The notes: generated by a model from the sequence alone, not told the origin. A DNA stretch of 64,000 bases from Ceratopteris richardii (GCA_020310875.1 CM035420.1:181922284-181986283), one strand, 5' to 3'. Shown: positions 30,692-44,300, counted from the stretch's first letter. Translations and numbers: made by a program.

Positions 30692-32823
30692 TGTAGAGCA
30701 GGTGGAAGATGTTTTGTTCCTTTGCTAAGAACCACTTGGGATCTGGATATTTTCAAAAGTGAACCTTGAGACCTTGGGGGGGGGGGGGTCTTTGGCGACC
30801 TTGGGCAACCCTCACTCTAGGGGCTTGGTGGCACTCCCTAGGCCACACCCTACGTTTTCCAACATCGAGAAAAGGTAAACAAATCAAGAACATGCAAAGA
30901 TAATCGAAGCAAAGGCTCTTGAGCACAAGTAGCTGCAAGTTGGGTAATCCTTAACCCTATAAGTCTACGGCAGAAAAGAACACTGTGCAGGAGAGAGCTC
31001 TGGTCTTTTTGCTCCATGAAGGGACCCCTTCGCCCATACAACCCTCTTTGAGAAGTTGGAATTCTTATTTGATAAAGAACCACTCTTCTCTTTATTTATT
31101 CAAAGTATGAAAACTTGGGCGCCTTGAATTTAGGAAATCAATAAGTAGTTTATTTGTAAACCATGGAATAAGCATGGGGCGACGCCTTCACTTATCCACA
31201 ATAGTTTATGGGGCGAGGCGACGCCCATATGGTGAGACAGAAGGGAGAAAAGGCGACGCCTTTCTAGCTTATGGGGCGACGCCCATATGGTGGGGGTAAG
31301 GAGAACTTAGGCGACGCCTTGAATGCTTGTCATACCACTTGTGCTAATTGGGCGACCACCCATGGAGACTTACTACAAAGCAAGGCGACTACCACTTTTG
31401 TGCTAATTGGGCGACCACCCATGGGGACTTACTACAAAGCAAGGCGACTACCGCTTTTGTGGTAATTGGGCGACCACCTATTTTCTCCCAAACCTCTCCA
31501 AAGGCGATCACTCGCCTTCTACATGCACATGGGAGACCCTCCTCCTCTTGAACCATCCCAAGTGGGCGAGCCTCCTCCTAGTCACCAAGAAACTTGGGCG
31601 ACCCTCCTCCTCTTGAACCATCCCAAGTGGGCAAGCCCCTTCTTAGTCAACTATATGGACACTTGGGCGACCCTCCCCCTTCTCCTCCTGAACTCCAACT
31701 TGGCGACCTCTCCGACCTTAGAACCTCCTTCCACCCACAGCTTTTCTCCCAACCCTCTCCAAAGGTGATCACTCGCCTTTGCATGCACATGGGCGACCAC
31801 AAATTTCGGACTTCTCAAATCTAGGCGACCACCAACTCTAGCAAGTCAAGGAGGCGACGACCAACCACTTTCGGTATAATATGGGGCAAGGCCACCAACC
31901 ACTCTTGGCTAACTCCATATCACTGGGCGACTATGTGATGACATCCTTGGAGGGCGACTACCGACTTATGACGGGCTCCACCATGAGGTGGAATATATAT
32001 TGTTAATGATATGTCAGAGTGAAAAGTAATGCAGGGAATATCGCCACTAAGCTTTGGTGGTGTCAGAAGCTAAAATTGGGGGCCTTATTGAAGTTGGCTA
32101 CCATCCTCCACCTCTGGACCACCACTTTGGCGCGTGCGGCACTTAAGGCTGGAATTTGGCAAGGCCACCCTTGGCCACTCTGGGTCTATATAAACAGAGG
32201 TTTGGCACTCATTTGGGGGGCTGAATCGGATGTAATTTGAATCGTATGGGCTATTGTGTATCATCACTACCATCATTTGTTGATGCTAGTTGAGGCTATT
32301 TTTTTGGTCTACTCTCTGCACTCTGTTGCTACAGGCACACTGTGGAAGGTCACTCTGTGATGATTATACAGAGCATGGGCCTCCAGTGGAGTTGGTGATT
32401 AGCATTACAGGGTGATTGAGTGGCTTGGATCTAGTCATTGGCATGCATCGGTGAATTTCTTCAGGAACAAGTCATCTTCTTTATTGTATTCACTTTGTTG
32501 GTCTCACTCTTATATTGTTGCTAGTTAGTTTTGGAATGGCATGCTAGCCCACTGTTACATCCTTTTGTAGTACTTTAGCTCTCTGTAATCATTTTCAAAG
32601 TTACGAAGTGATTTCCTCTCTCAAGAGCACTTGTCATTGATCCTTTCTCTATAACTGTACATTTTCACTTCTATTGGTTTCTCTGTTATCAGTGAAGGTA
32701 CCTGCACACAAGAATGTCACAGGGTATACTTCCCTAAGGAGAACCCCCCTTGAGTAGACGAAGTACTGGAAATGTATACAATTTGATATTGTTGAAAGTG
32801 GCTACCCCAGTACCTCCTCTACA
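30692..32823 (+). repeat. 3' LTR of D (2132 bp)
   Basis: Begins TGTAGAGC and ends CCTCTACA. It is about 99% identical to 8194-10331. A TATA box is at 32187-32194. The target duplication TCTAT follows it. Confidence 0.95.
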
Positions 32824-32828
32824 TCTAT
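32824..32828. repeat. Target duplication of D, right (TCTAT)
   Basis: Matches 8189-8193. Beyond it the sequence returns to gypsy relic E. Confidence 0.9.
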
Positions 32829-33240
32829 GTAGGACCCATCTTTGAATTTGACCACAGGGTGCTCAATTCCAAGGGGTTGCTCTAGATTCCTAAGTTTTAC
32901 AATGGGTGTTTGTAATCCATCCTTGTAGATGTGAGCACCTAGTTGGTTGGTTTTAATGGACTCAAGTTGCATCTTATATGGACCCTCTGGTGTTTGTAAG
33001 TAAGAAAGTCTTGTTCTACCCTATAGGTTTCTCTAGGCTAAACAACATCTCTGACTCATTGGTGTCTGAGCTCACTACATAGGGCTAGTTGCTCAATGGT
33101 TGATCCCACTATCTGGTGGCATGATTAACACTAAACTCATAAGATTTGATGATCTATCAATCAACTCTCCCTATATGTCTTCCTGACCAAAGGTTGATGC
33201 ATTTTGATTCTCTATGCTATCCCACCCTTACTGAAGTACA
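32829..33240 (-). mobile_element. Gypsy relic E, right part (start of gag), broken
   Basis: The minus strand aligns by eye with the first part of the A and B gag frames. The + strand text here (for example GAATTTGACCACAGGGTGCTCAATTC in several short matches) parallels B at about 47033-47380. The gag start lies near 33200 and about 40 bases of leader remain before the inverted repeat at 33241. No LTR of E is present on this side. Confidence 0.75.
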
Positions 33241-33289
33241 CACATGTTGCAATGTTCTATTGAGTATCAATAGAACATTGCAACATGTG
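33241..33289. repeat. Perfect 22-bp inverted repeat (hairpin)
   Basis: Arms 33241-33262 and 33268-33289 are exact reverse complements (CACATGTTGCAATGTTCTAT and two more bases), separated by AGTAT. It sits at the edge of gypsy relic E, 38 bp from element B. It is too short and isolated to be called a known transposon. An inverted-duplication scar of a rearrangement is the simplest idea. Confidence 0.9.
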
Positions 33290-33322
33290 AGAAGATGGGT
33301 CATAACTACGAATAGTAGTAAA
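33290..33322. other. Short unassigned flank of B
   Basis: Bases between the hairpin and the target duplication of B. By position it should belong to copia relic F, which lies on the other side of B, but it is too short to prove. Confidence 0.3.
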
Positions 33323-33327
33323 CACCC
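33323..33327. repeat. Target duplication of B, left (CACCC)
   Basis: CACCC precedes the left LTR of B and is repeated at 55979-55983. Confidence 0.9.
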
Positions 33328-33906
33328 TGTAGCTCAGTGATGAGTAGCACCTCCTTTAATGTCAATCCGGGAAGACATGAGGATGGTATGAAGACCTCAA
33401 GCAAGTGAAGGCACAAATGTGTGAGTGAGAAGCACACAAACATGCACACACATACACACACACGCGCACACACGGCAAGAACAAAAAGAGTAAGACAATG
33501 GAATCACTTCTATTATAACCAAGTTCTCATACAAGCTCAAAATTACAAGAAGCTACCTCAAAAATGAGCTCTCTAGCTCTATTTATAGTTTTTGACTAGC
33601 TTTGGCCCTGTCCAGACCTAGTGTCCGGCCTAGTTAAAAATTAGGTTCCAGGGCTTATTTGAGGGCTCAAACGAGGTCTAAAAAATATGAAAATTGGTAA
33701 GCACTTACTTCTAAGGCTCCTCAAGCTCGAGGACTCCTCGGCTTGTACAAAATGGAGCTACAAAAAGGTGAAACGATATTTACAATGGTTTTTAGTGATG
33801 AGAGTCACTTTTAAAATGATGTAAGGGTTGGAAAAAATTGATGGGTTGCCTCAGTGCTAGATCTACATGTACGCCCATACTTGCTTCTTCCCATATGATG
33901 CCAACA
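33328..33906 (-). repeat. 3' LTR of B (579 bp)
   Basis: On the + strand it reads TGTAGCTCAG to GATGCCAACA. It pairs with 55400-55978. A TATA box on the minus strand is at 33587-33580. It is related to the A LTR along its whole length, including the GT-rich run. Confidence 0.95.
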
Positions 33907-33917
33907 CTCTCCCCCCC
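33907..33917 (-). other. Polypurine tract of B
   Basis: On the minus strand GGGGGGGAGAG directly precedes the 3' LTR, as in A. Confidence 0.85.
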
Positions 33918-34098
33918 TAGCATTTGTCGTCTCTGACAGACCTCTGCTCCACGGTTTGATCAATGTACTACTGTAGTATGTCAGTTGCCAATTCTTGTTC
34001 TTTAATCCGCAGTCCTTTGACCAGGTCTCTCTGTAGGGCCTCCCAATTAACTGCGCCCAGTAGGTCAGGTTGTGGCGTGGTGTAGAGCTCTGAATGCA

Positions 34099-37000
34099 TC
34101 ATTGTTCGTAGGCGAATAATTGTAGGAGATGAGTTGGGCGTGGCGCAAACACTTCTGAGTGTGCTTCCCAGAACCCCGTGGTGAACATGTCATCAAACGT
34201 TTGCTTGTAGCAAGCAAGGAGATATCTTATTCGTGCATGCCACACATAAGCCACTCTGATACTCGGGGTCGTGCTCATATCATAAAGTAAATCATAGTTA
34301 CCGTTGATGAAGCCCAGAATTGGCGGCTGAATATTACGTACATTTCGGAAAGTCTTTAACACCACTTGCATCATGTCCAGTATCTTGAGCATCATCTATG
34401 AAGTGACGTCAGGCACGGGGTGGAGGCGTGGCATCCAATGTCTGTGCCGGTTGGGGGTGCAATGGTGGGGTAATTGAGCCATTCTTTGCAATTGGCATTG
34501 TTCTTAACTTTTATGGCAAATGCCTTCCATGATCTTCTTCGTTGCACTGGCCCGTAGCAATTGTTATACTTCAAGTGCATGGGTGCGTGATCCCATGTTC
34601 GTAGCATCTCCAGATAGGTGTCCAGTAACTTTTGCCTCCAGGTGGGTTGGAATATGTTCCCTTTGTGGGCGTCCTCTGGAATGTCCTCAGGTTCAAACTG
34701 GGTAGCAAAAGTAGGGTACTTGTTCGTTTTGCGTTTGATCTTAGCGTTGTAGTCTGCCAACAGTACAAAGTATGGTTTATATTGTAATTCTGAGCTGGTT
34801 ATCAGTCGCCTGGTAGCCAAGTGCTTGAAATATTCCGATTGAAGTATGGTCTCCTCGATAGTCTTCATAGCCACCATCTGAGTTGAGATACGCTCTTCGT
34901 GAGTCACCCCCATCTCTTCTACCTGTTTCATCCATGTCGGAGGGGGTTCCTCGTATGTGTCTTGTCCCTCATCAGTGATTGTGCCTCTTGGAAAAGGTTG
35001 AGGCTCATAAGTATCGTCAAATGTTTCCTCCACTGGAATGGCTATGGCCTCCTCCTCTGTTAGTTGATCAGGTGGAGAGGGGGGTCGTTCGTATTGTAGC
35101 AACTTAATCTTTAATTCTGCAATCTGTTGTCGTAGCTCAAGTACCTCATTGGCCGTTGAAGGTTCAGGTTCTGGTGAAGTAGTAGCATCAACCATCTCTG
35201 TAGGTTTTAGTGGGTGTGGTGTAGGCACTTGGGATCTTTGTAATTCCTTGACTTGGTCGGCAAGCTGATCATGTGCTTCTAAGAGGTTGGCATAGGTTTC
35301 CAATATTTGTTGTATGCTTTCTGAAGGGATGGCCCGTAAGTTAGCAGGGTCGATGGGTGCCCCTGGAGTATATTCTATGGCGGCTTCGAGGTTGTCTTGA
35401 TTTTGTTGTTGTAATCTCCTGTTTTCTTCTTGTGCGGCCGCTAGGTGGCGTCGGAGTAGAGCCATGTTTCGTTGTAGTCTAGCATTAGGGGCTAGCTGAT
35501 CTCTGAGTTGTTCTTCCGTTGCCCTAGTCGTCTCTGTATGTTTGGCTTCGAGCTCCACCTGGGATTGTTGGAGAGTGGTCACTTCATGTTGTAGTGTTGT
35601 ATTACTTAGCTCCAAGGCATTGACACGTGCCTGGAGTTGAGCCGAGAGATTGCACAGCTCTGTGTTATTTTCTTCCAGTAATCTATACTCTTGCTTAAGT
35701 TGAGTGGCCGCTTCGAACATGGTGTCTAGTGCATGACTAAATGATGTGGATGCAGGGGTAGAGGTGGAAAATGCAAAGGGTTCGGAAATGGGGAAGGGAA
35801 AAGTGGATGATGTGCCTATGAGTGAAGTGAAATGTGAGGATGTTGGAACAAATGTGGTGGTGGGTGCTCCTGTGGATGGTGAAATGTCCATGGGATCGGA
35901 CGTGATGGTGTGTGAAGTGTGAATCGTGAACACAGGAATGGTGGGTGGTGTGTTAGTGGTTGCCGTGAATGTGGGGGCGGTGGGGTGGGAGTGGGATTTT
36001 CTCCTGTAATTCTCAATTTGCTCCACAAGGTTTGCCAAGAACGGAGGTAGGGTGACTTGTGTAGGCTCTGAGGAGGTTAGGAGTGGCCCAATGGGTTGGG
36101 GTTGGGAGAGAGGAAAAGTATGTGTGAAGGGAATTGGGTGTGTTAATGTTTGGGTAGGGTCATGTGGATGTCCGAGAGGTGGGAGAGATGATGGGTGACC
36201 TATTATGGTTTGATCGGTGATGGGATGATCTATCTGGGGTTCGAAAAATGAGTTGGAAGTGGTGGATGTAGGTAAAGGGAAGGATGGAGAAATGGTGGTG
36301 TGTCGAACGGGTTCACTATGGGTGGATACTGGTTGTTCAGGATGGCTAGTGGTGAGGGGTTCTGAGGGCTGGATGGGAAGTGATGGTGGAGATGGTACCT
36401 GGATATGTACATCTAGTTCATCACTATTGGATGGGCTTGCCATGTGAACATCTTCCTGAGTGTTTGTAGGGAGTGAGGTAGAGACTTCCATCTGAATCAT
36501 CTTTCCCCGTCGTGGTCTTGTATCGATCCTTCGTTGGTCATATTGAGGGGTATTACGATATACCATGGTCCTCATGGCTTCCACTATTCCGCAGGTATCT
36601 GCTAAAAGGTTCAATGATTCTACAAATTGAGGGTCTACATTCTCTGCCTGCAGCATCTGGTTCACCAGTGCTCTATTTGCCTCCTCTGACAGCTTATGCC
36701 TTTTCTGCACTTGCTTGATCGTTTTGTAGAGTCGTTTGAGTTGTGCAGTGTAGGCGGGGGCTTCTTCCTCACTCACCTCTTGTTCATGTGTGCCTTCCGC
36801 GTGAGTATGTTGTGCCTCATCTTCCCAATGCACTCTTTGGGTTTCACTATGTGTCCATCCTCTCTGGGATGATGATTCGGGGCCGTCCGTGTCTGAGAAG
36901 AATTCACTCTCAGATAAGTGGGCTGTCTGCAAGAGGCTTTCAAAGTCAAAAGATGTATCTTCTGCCAAAGTAGCCATGGATGCAAACTCAGCATCTGTGG

Positions 37001-38105
37001 GTAGTGGAGGGGCTGATGGAGTGGGCTGTACCATGCCCCCTGATTGTGGTCCTTGGAGATGGATAGTGAAAGGGGCTACTTGTTCCTCTTCTCTGAGGGA
37101 AGCTTCTGTGGTGGCCTCACAAGGGATTAGAACCTGTGAAAGTGAACCACGCATTCTTTTTGCAGGTTGAACCCCTGACTTTCGCCCCTTGAAGAATTCC
37201 AATTGTGAGTACTTAAGGGCCCTTGAGATCGGCACATCATAGGCAAGGCATCTGTAGATAATTCTTGTAATCGCACAACAACCATTCAAGGTAGGCTTCC
37301 TCACACCTCGTTTGCCTGCTTCATATAACTGGTCCAGGATCCACACGGGCATTTTAATTGGTAATCTCCCAGTCTCTGCTAGGTATAATCCATACCAGAT
37401 TTTCTTATGAGGTTGGGTGAACCGGTCTTGCGCTAGAAAAGCGAAGTGTTGAAGGCACATCCGTAATGGTATGGCGATGTTGGGGGTGAGGGCACACATT
37501 TCTTTCAACTTCTTGATTTTATTGTTCTTCATAGACTCCGATATCAAAGGATCTCGATCGGAAGGTATGTGGGTGCCATACATCTAAAGGGCTTCCCTGA
37601 TTAAAGTAATATTCAACTCAAACTTCTTCATTTCCTCCTGGTTTGATAGAGAGGGCACCAAGAATGTGCCTCAATGATCTTTATCTCCTGTCGCCTTCAG
37701 TGTGGCAATCAAGTAGTAGCACCGAAGAAAATCAGGTTTAGGTAAAGCTGCACTAAAATAATCTTGCAATCCCGCTTTCAACCAAATATCTTGAAGAGGA
37801 GCTACATTTTGTAATGTTTCAAATTCTCTCGAGAAGAATTGAAATGTCCACCATACTCCTCCAAATTCCAACTTGGACTCCCATATGTGGTCCACATCTC
37901 CCAAATCTCCTGGCATCTCATTGAACCAATGAGAATGCCCCTTCACTCTTTCTGTTAGGCCACTTGGAGGATCCGAGATAGGAATTCTTCTCACATTCAA
38001 AAGCTCTTCAGGCCTTGCTGTCAGTGGAGCTTCCACAGGCATGGTATCCCAATTACTTTGAGTGCTAGTGCCTACCTGGGAGCTTGTTCCTGCTGCTGTT
38101 GCCAT
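34099..38105 (-). pseudogene. B 3' frame: homologue of the A 1408-aa protein, broken
   Basis: Read on the minus strand, it starts at M-A-T-A-A-G-T-S-S-Q and follows the A protein closely at both ends. The N-terminal Trp-rich region, the stretch P-L-R-M-C-L-Q-H-F-A-F, the coiled coil (L-R-R-H-L-A-A-A-Q-E-E-N-R-R-L) and the C-terminal aromatic region are all well kept. The Pro/Ser/Thr-rich middle differs much more in sequence and length. It carries a few breaks. The match shows that the 3' frame belongs to the family and was under constraint before B decayed. Confidence 0.85.
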
Positions 38106-38133
38106 GAGACTCCTTGCAGCAGTTGATGATTAT

Positions 38134-38152
38134 CTGCTAGCAGAAGAGAGGC
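38134..38152 (-). promoter_or_regulatory. Splice-acceptor-like site before the B 3' frame
   Basis: On the minus strand GCCTCTCTTCTGCTAGCAG lies about 28 bases before the ATG at 38105. It is placed like the pyrimidine-rich CAG site of A. It may allow a spliced mRNA for the 3' frame; this is inference. Confidence 0.35.
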
Positions 38153-38346
38153 ACATTAGTGTTGCATAGGAAACAGGATGTAATAGTGTTCCCTCCACAA
38201 TAGTAACATGACAATCGAGATGGTTAGTGGTTAGAGGTGAAGTGTTTGTGATAGATGTGAGTGGTGGTTAGTGGTTAGTGTCATTCTAGATGCATACTTT
38301 GGATATGCAAGGTACTCAGAATGCATCTACTTCAGAGTGGATGGAT

Positions 38347-41300
38347 TTACAAAATTGGGTCTGGGGGTTTGATACAGGGTTTAATTCTCCAGACTTTGAT
38401 TGAGGATTCATGGCTCCTTGAGCTGATGATGGTTAAAGGTTCATGGACTAGATTGTGCTGGATTTGGGACCTTTTGGGTACCCATTTCCAGACATTCCTA
38501 GGTTTGACCGAGTGTGTGTTAGTGTGGGATGTAAGTAGAGTTCTTGAGTTGTTTGCCAAGAGGACTTGTGAGTGTTGAATTATGCTAGTGACTAGAGTTG
38601 GAGCTATTTGGGCTCGTAAGCAGGCCTTGGGCACCCATATCTGTCTAGCATTGGGGCTAGCCTTCATTGACCGCTTAGGGACCCAAATAGACATGGTATG
38701 CCTAGAGTGTTGAATAGAGATCTCCTTTGTTTTAGTCCTTGACAGTGTGGCTTGCTTGATGCTCTTTTGAGACCCTGTCTTTGGGGCCGTGATTTTTTCC
38801 CCCTTGCGTATCCATATCTATTTCATGCCACGAGGCACTTCATACTGCCAAAGTTGGTGCTCATGCTTCTTGTTCATCGGTCTCCTTAGTGTCGGGTGTT
38901 TCTGACCTTCCCCTTTAGATTCTTCTCTGGATGGGAGTTCCTCCTTGACTTTTGTACCTTTGGCAAGAGTGACAATCCTCTGCACCATAGAACTTTGGAC
39001 AAGAATAACATTATCTTCATGTGGGTTCCTGGAGGGACCAGGAGTTGGTGCCTGTTCTAATGGTTTGAGTGCTTGATTTTCCAATTCAATCGTAAGGCGG
39101 CTTTGGCCTACCCAAGCCTGAAGAAGTCCACTTCTTAGGTTGAGGTTGACTGCATGATCATAGATCCAGTCTTGGCCCAAGACGAGAGGTTCGGTAAGAT
39201 CCTCATCTTCACATACTAGTACTTTTGCTGGCATGAGGACCTCTTGAATGTAGAGGGGAAGTTCCACCTCTCCCATGCAAGGGGTTTAAACACCTCCTAA
39301 TCCTATCAGATATGTTTCTAGGGGTTTTACCTCCAATTGCAATTGTTGGCAATAAGAAAGCCGAACTGCACTAGTGGTCGCTCCTGAATCAATTAAAGCT
39401 CTCACCGTCCTTGCACTCTCTCCTTGTCCTACTTCTAGGGTCACAAAAGGTCGTCGATCAACTATCTTACAGGCCAGTTCACTTGAAGCCTCGCACATGG
39501 CCATGTGATAACCTAGAGCTTCATGAGCGTCGGTCATGGGTTGATCTCTACCTTGCCTTCTCAATTTCATTCGTCGAATGCGTTCTAAAGCTTCAGCCTG
39601 TGCTTCTTCTCGAATTCTCTTTTCCTCATCCTTACGTTTCTTTGCAGTGATGAGTCGATTGAGCATTTCTTCAGTTAGGGTTTCTTGATATAACTTGACT
39701 CTACATCCGCTTATGTAACTTGGTAGTATGTCACCTTCCAGAGTGGCTAGTTGTACTACTCCACTTGTGGAGATCCTATTGATAATCATTGGTCCATAGC
39801 CTCTTTTCTCTAATTTTTGTGCATGTTGCTTCAATGTGTAGACTAGGACTAGGTCTACTGCTTTCAATCCTTTATCCTTCACATGTGTATCAAAATACGC
39901 CTTTTGCCTCTTCTTGGCTGCATAGATCCCTGCTGCAGCTCTCAATCGTGTGTCACCTAAACGTTCGAGATCAAAGATTCTAGAGGAGAGTTCATGGCCG
40001 ATCCAATCATGCTCTTGTGCTACTTTCAATGTAGGTACCAAAAAATCCAATGGTAGCACCGCGTTCTGGCCAAACACCATATGAAAGGGTGTGGCTTGGA
40101 GTACCGTTTTATAGGCAACTCGGTATGCCCAAACAGCGTGGTGTAGCTGTTTGTCCCAATCAGAGCGTTTGTTATTCACCAATTTAGTCAGCACATTGCA
40201 TAAGATCTTATTTGTGCTCTCACCCTGACCATTAGCTTGTGGTTGGTTAGATAGTCTGTGGCCACGATGATATACTCAGCATGTGAACCCTTAGCTCGGG
40301 GATTAATAGGTCCAACAAAGTCTATTCCCCACTTAGAGAATGCACGTCCACCCATCATAGGTTTCAATGGCATCTCATCCTTGCGTATAGGATACTGAGT
40401 CTGGTGACAAACCTCACACCTCTTCACGTAGGTATGAGCATCCATGTGAAGGGTGGGCCACCAAAATCCTGCAAATAGTATTGCCTTCATCACCCTATCT
40501 GGACCGAAGTGTCCTCCTGCTACACCTTGGTGAGCAGTCTCTAATATCTTGAGGTATTCGCTCTCATGGACACACAGTCTTAGGTAACCATCTTTACCAC
40601 GTTTGTATAAATTATCACCAATGATTGTGTAATCTAAGGCTTCTTGTTCCAAACTCCTTTGTCTAGCCAAGGTCATATCTTGAGGGAATGTTTTTGTCCT
40701 CAAGAAGGCTACCAATGGTTCACTCCAATCTGGCACTAAAGACACTCGATAAAGAGTGGCATGTTCCACTGGTGGTTTAGTGCATCAGATTGGGCATTCT
40801 TTGCACATTCTATGGACATCAACTTCCATGGTTGGCCAATGCACTCCTAGTCTCCTCAGGGTCTGTAGGGTTCGTTGTTTTGAGTAGTGTTGCTCTAATG
40901 CACCTACATGTGCTAATTGCAACCACTTAGCGTACTCATCCTCTTCCACACAACAGGCTAATACTCCTTGCTCCATATGTTTGTACATACTTCTTGCCAA
41001 GATATGATACTTTTGAGCTCTTACTATCTCTCTATCTTCTGTGTGCATTACCGGGTGATTAGGACCGTATGTCAATACTGGCACTAATGACTTAGCCCAC
41101 TACGGTACAACTTCCAAATTAAACAAGTAAGCATCAGGTAGGTCATCTGACACTCCTTGTGGGGCCTCTCCTGATGTGAGCCTTGAGAGATGATCTGCTC
41201 TCAAATGAGTCTTGCCCTTTCTCACCACTACCTCAAAGTCGTATTCCATTAGTAAGAGGAACCATCTTACTAATCTTCCTGTATTGCATGGCTTGTTTAC

Positions 41301-44300
41301 TAGGTACAGTAGAGCTTGGTGATCCGTAAAAAATTTAAACTTATTGGCAAGCAAATAGTGTCTAAACTTTTTAACCGCATACACCATGCCTAGTCCTTCT
41401 CGTTCAGTGGTGGTATAGTTTCGTTCAGCTGCATTCAACTGTCTACTGGCATAAGCAATTGGAAGATCCATATTACCTTCACCAGTAGGTTGTGCAAGTA
41501 CACATCCAATAGCATAATTGGATGCATCTACATGGACATGGAATGGCTTGTTCCAATCTGGTGTGGTCAAGATTGGTGCTGAACATAATCTTCGTTTGAG
41601 CTCCTTGAAAGAGTTCTCACATTCATCAGTCCACTCAAAGTTAGTTAGAAGAGCATATAGAGGCTTTGCAATGACGGCATACATGTGAATGAACCGGCGG
41701 TAGTAACCACAATGCCCCATGAAGGCCTGTACCTCCTTGACATTCCTTGGCCTAGGTATTTCTGCAATGGCTCTCACTTTCTCCTCATCCGTTGATATGC
41801 CATTCTTTGACACTATGTGCCCTAGGATCTTGCCTTGCCTGACCATGAAAACACACTTTTCTAGGTTCAAGCAGACTTGATATTCTCTACATTTGTCAAA
41901 GATTTGTCTGAGTTCAGGTATATGGGTTTGTCTAAAGTTGGAATGAGCACAAAGATCATCAACATAGACTTCCAAATTTTTCCTCAAGAACTCTTTAAAC
42001 ACGTGGCACATCAGCCTCTGGAAGGTTGCAGGTGCATTGGTAAGCCCGAATGGCATTACCCGAAAAGCAAATATGCCCCACTATGTGGCAAAAGCCGTCT
42101 TATGCTGATCTTCTGGTGCAATGGCTACTTGATTGTAGCCAGAGAACCCATCTAAGAAGTTGTACACTTCCTTGCCTGCTACCCTTTCTAATAGATGCTC
42201 AGTGATAGGAAGCGGATAACTATCCCTGATGGTGGCTGCGTTAACCTTCTTCAAGTTAATGCATACACGTAATTTGCCATTCTTTTTGGGCACCACTACA
42301 ATGGGGGAGACCCATTCAGTGTGCTCAATTTCATAGATGAATCCAGCTTCAACCAAGTGATCTATCTCCTCTTTGATCTTGGTAGCATAGTTGTCATTGT
42401 ATGTGTAGAGCTTTTGTTTAGAGGGTCTGGCATCTGAGGTCATGGGGATCATGTGTGAGCATATGTCAGGGTCTACACCCTTTAGGTCCTTGTAACTCCA
42501 AGCAAAAACATCTCTAAATTCCTTTAGCAACTCTATGAACTCTTGCTCTTCTTCTTCCGACAATTCATGTCCTATGTAGGTGCATCTTTCTTCTCCCTCT
42601 TCTATGGCTACGACTATTATCTTGGTGGTTTCCTTACTATCATAGGCCTCTCCTGATTGTGCTTTGCGTTTAGGCATTCTTATCACGACTCTCCTATCAT
42701 CTATCTCATATTTTTTAAAGTTTTCAGGAACCTCAAACAAGGATTCTTCTTCCTCCGGAGTGACTTCCTTCTTCTTCCTCTTCTTGCCTTCAGTTTTGGT
42801 GGTCACTTGGGTGGTTAATCTCACACCATTAGTGAGCTCTTCATGTCTCTGAGGGTAAACTTCTACCTCATAGAAGTATTCTTCCTCTGATGCAAATGGT
42901 GGGTCCATAATGATTGACTCTAAGTTGGAGTCACTTGCATCCTCAAATGCATCAGGGCTAGGTTCGCATTCTTCTAAAACTACGTCTCCCATGATTGGTT
43001 ATATTCAAAAGACTGAAATGTCATAGCCATCCTTGTCATAGTGGGGTGTCCATTGTTCTTCATTGATGGCTACATCCATGGTTGCTAAAATTTCAGCCCA
43101 GCCATGAGGCTCAAATTCTTCGTCAGGAAAAACTACAGGTGCATAGGCTGGGTCTTCAATTGATCTATGGGTTTCTTATGCACCTACCTCTCTAGCTTTC
43201 TCTCTCTTCTCTTCTTCTACTGCTACACAAGTGGGTGTCTTCATGCATCCATGAGGATCTTGATCCTATGGAATGCACTGACTCAATATCATCCTTGGCT
43301 CTATGGATGGGATTCCATTGAATGGGGGGTACATCTCTATGAGAGTAGTCCTTGAGATTGACTTTGGTTGTAACACCTAAGTGTTGCAAGTACAAAGAAT
43401 TGGTGCCCCAATCCTGTACCACTTGCAACTGCCGCATAAATGGTCTTCCCAAAATCATCTCGTAGGCTTGGTTTTTGCTAAAGTCGCATATAGCAAAAGT
43501 ATGTTCGAACTCTACACCACATGTAGTGAGAGTTATTCCTTCTAGCAATCCTAAGGGCCTCTCAGTATGACCATCGGCCATTTGCAATTTCATTCTTGTC
43601 GGCCTGAGTGCTGGCTTGCCCCAATGCTTCCATAGGGAAGTGGTAGCAATTGCAACTCCTACACCTGAGTCCAAAATTGATTTGGTTGTGTATTCCTGAT
43701 GGGTAACTGGGAGATAGGTATTTCCTTCTTCTCCTTCACTCATATCTCCTATCTTATCCAATGGTATTTCTGGCACTGTTCTATGTGATCCTACCTGGGA
43801 ACGCGATTTCGCTATTTCTAGCACTTTTTTGGCTACGTGTTTCCACACTTCTGGCTTAACCTTGAGTAGCTCTTCTAAAGTGAGGTTTCACTACACTTCA
43901 GTGTTCTTTACTACCTCAGTATTCCTAGGTATGATCGAATCTTCATTTCTTATCATGACCGTGGGTGCTCTCAGGCAAGTAGACCTAGTTTCCCATGGGC
44001 CTGTGAAATGTGGTAGCTCTTGTAAGGAATTAGACTCAAAATCTAATCTCTCATGAGATTGGGCACTCTCCTGCTCTTCATAAATAGATGGGATGTCCTG
44101 TGGGAATTAATCATGTGCATCATCCACAAGTTCAATGGGAGGAGGGACTTCACTTTCCTTTGCCCACTTCTCTTCTTGAATCTCTCTCAGGAACTCTGGT
44201 GAGTACCTATTAATAGAAGAAGAGGTGTCAGGTTCAGTGGAGTTAGGCACATAAGCTTCCTGGGGAGGAATGCTTATTCTATCACTTGCCCTCTCCTCAG

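Larger units (their letters stand above)
8194..32823 (+). mobile_element. Element D: non-autonomous gypsy-type LTR element, interrupted by A
   Basis: Bounded by LTRs of 2138 and 2132 bp that start TGTA and end TACA, with target duplication TCTAT. Without the inserted element A it is about 7.9 kb. Parts in order: 5' LTR, primer site, gag with zinc knuckles, [element A], retropepsin-like region, a low-complexity frame with 48-bp repeats ending in an integrase C-terminal-like module, and the 3' LTR. I find no RT, RNase H or integrase core, so D probably relied on proteins of another element. The two LTRs differ at about 15 bases plus two length changes (about 0.7%). The gag is split by A. D is inserted in gypsy relic E. 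Confidence 0.93.

Noticed and set aside
33241-33289. Miniature inverted-repeat transposon
   Set aside because: The arms are only 22 bp with a 5-base loop, with no target duplication and no second copy seen in the window.
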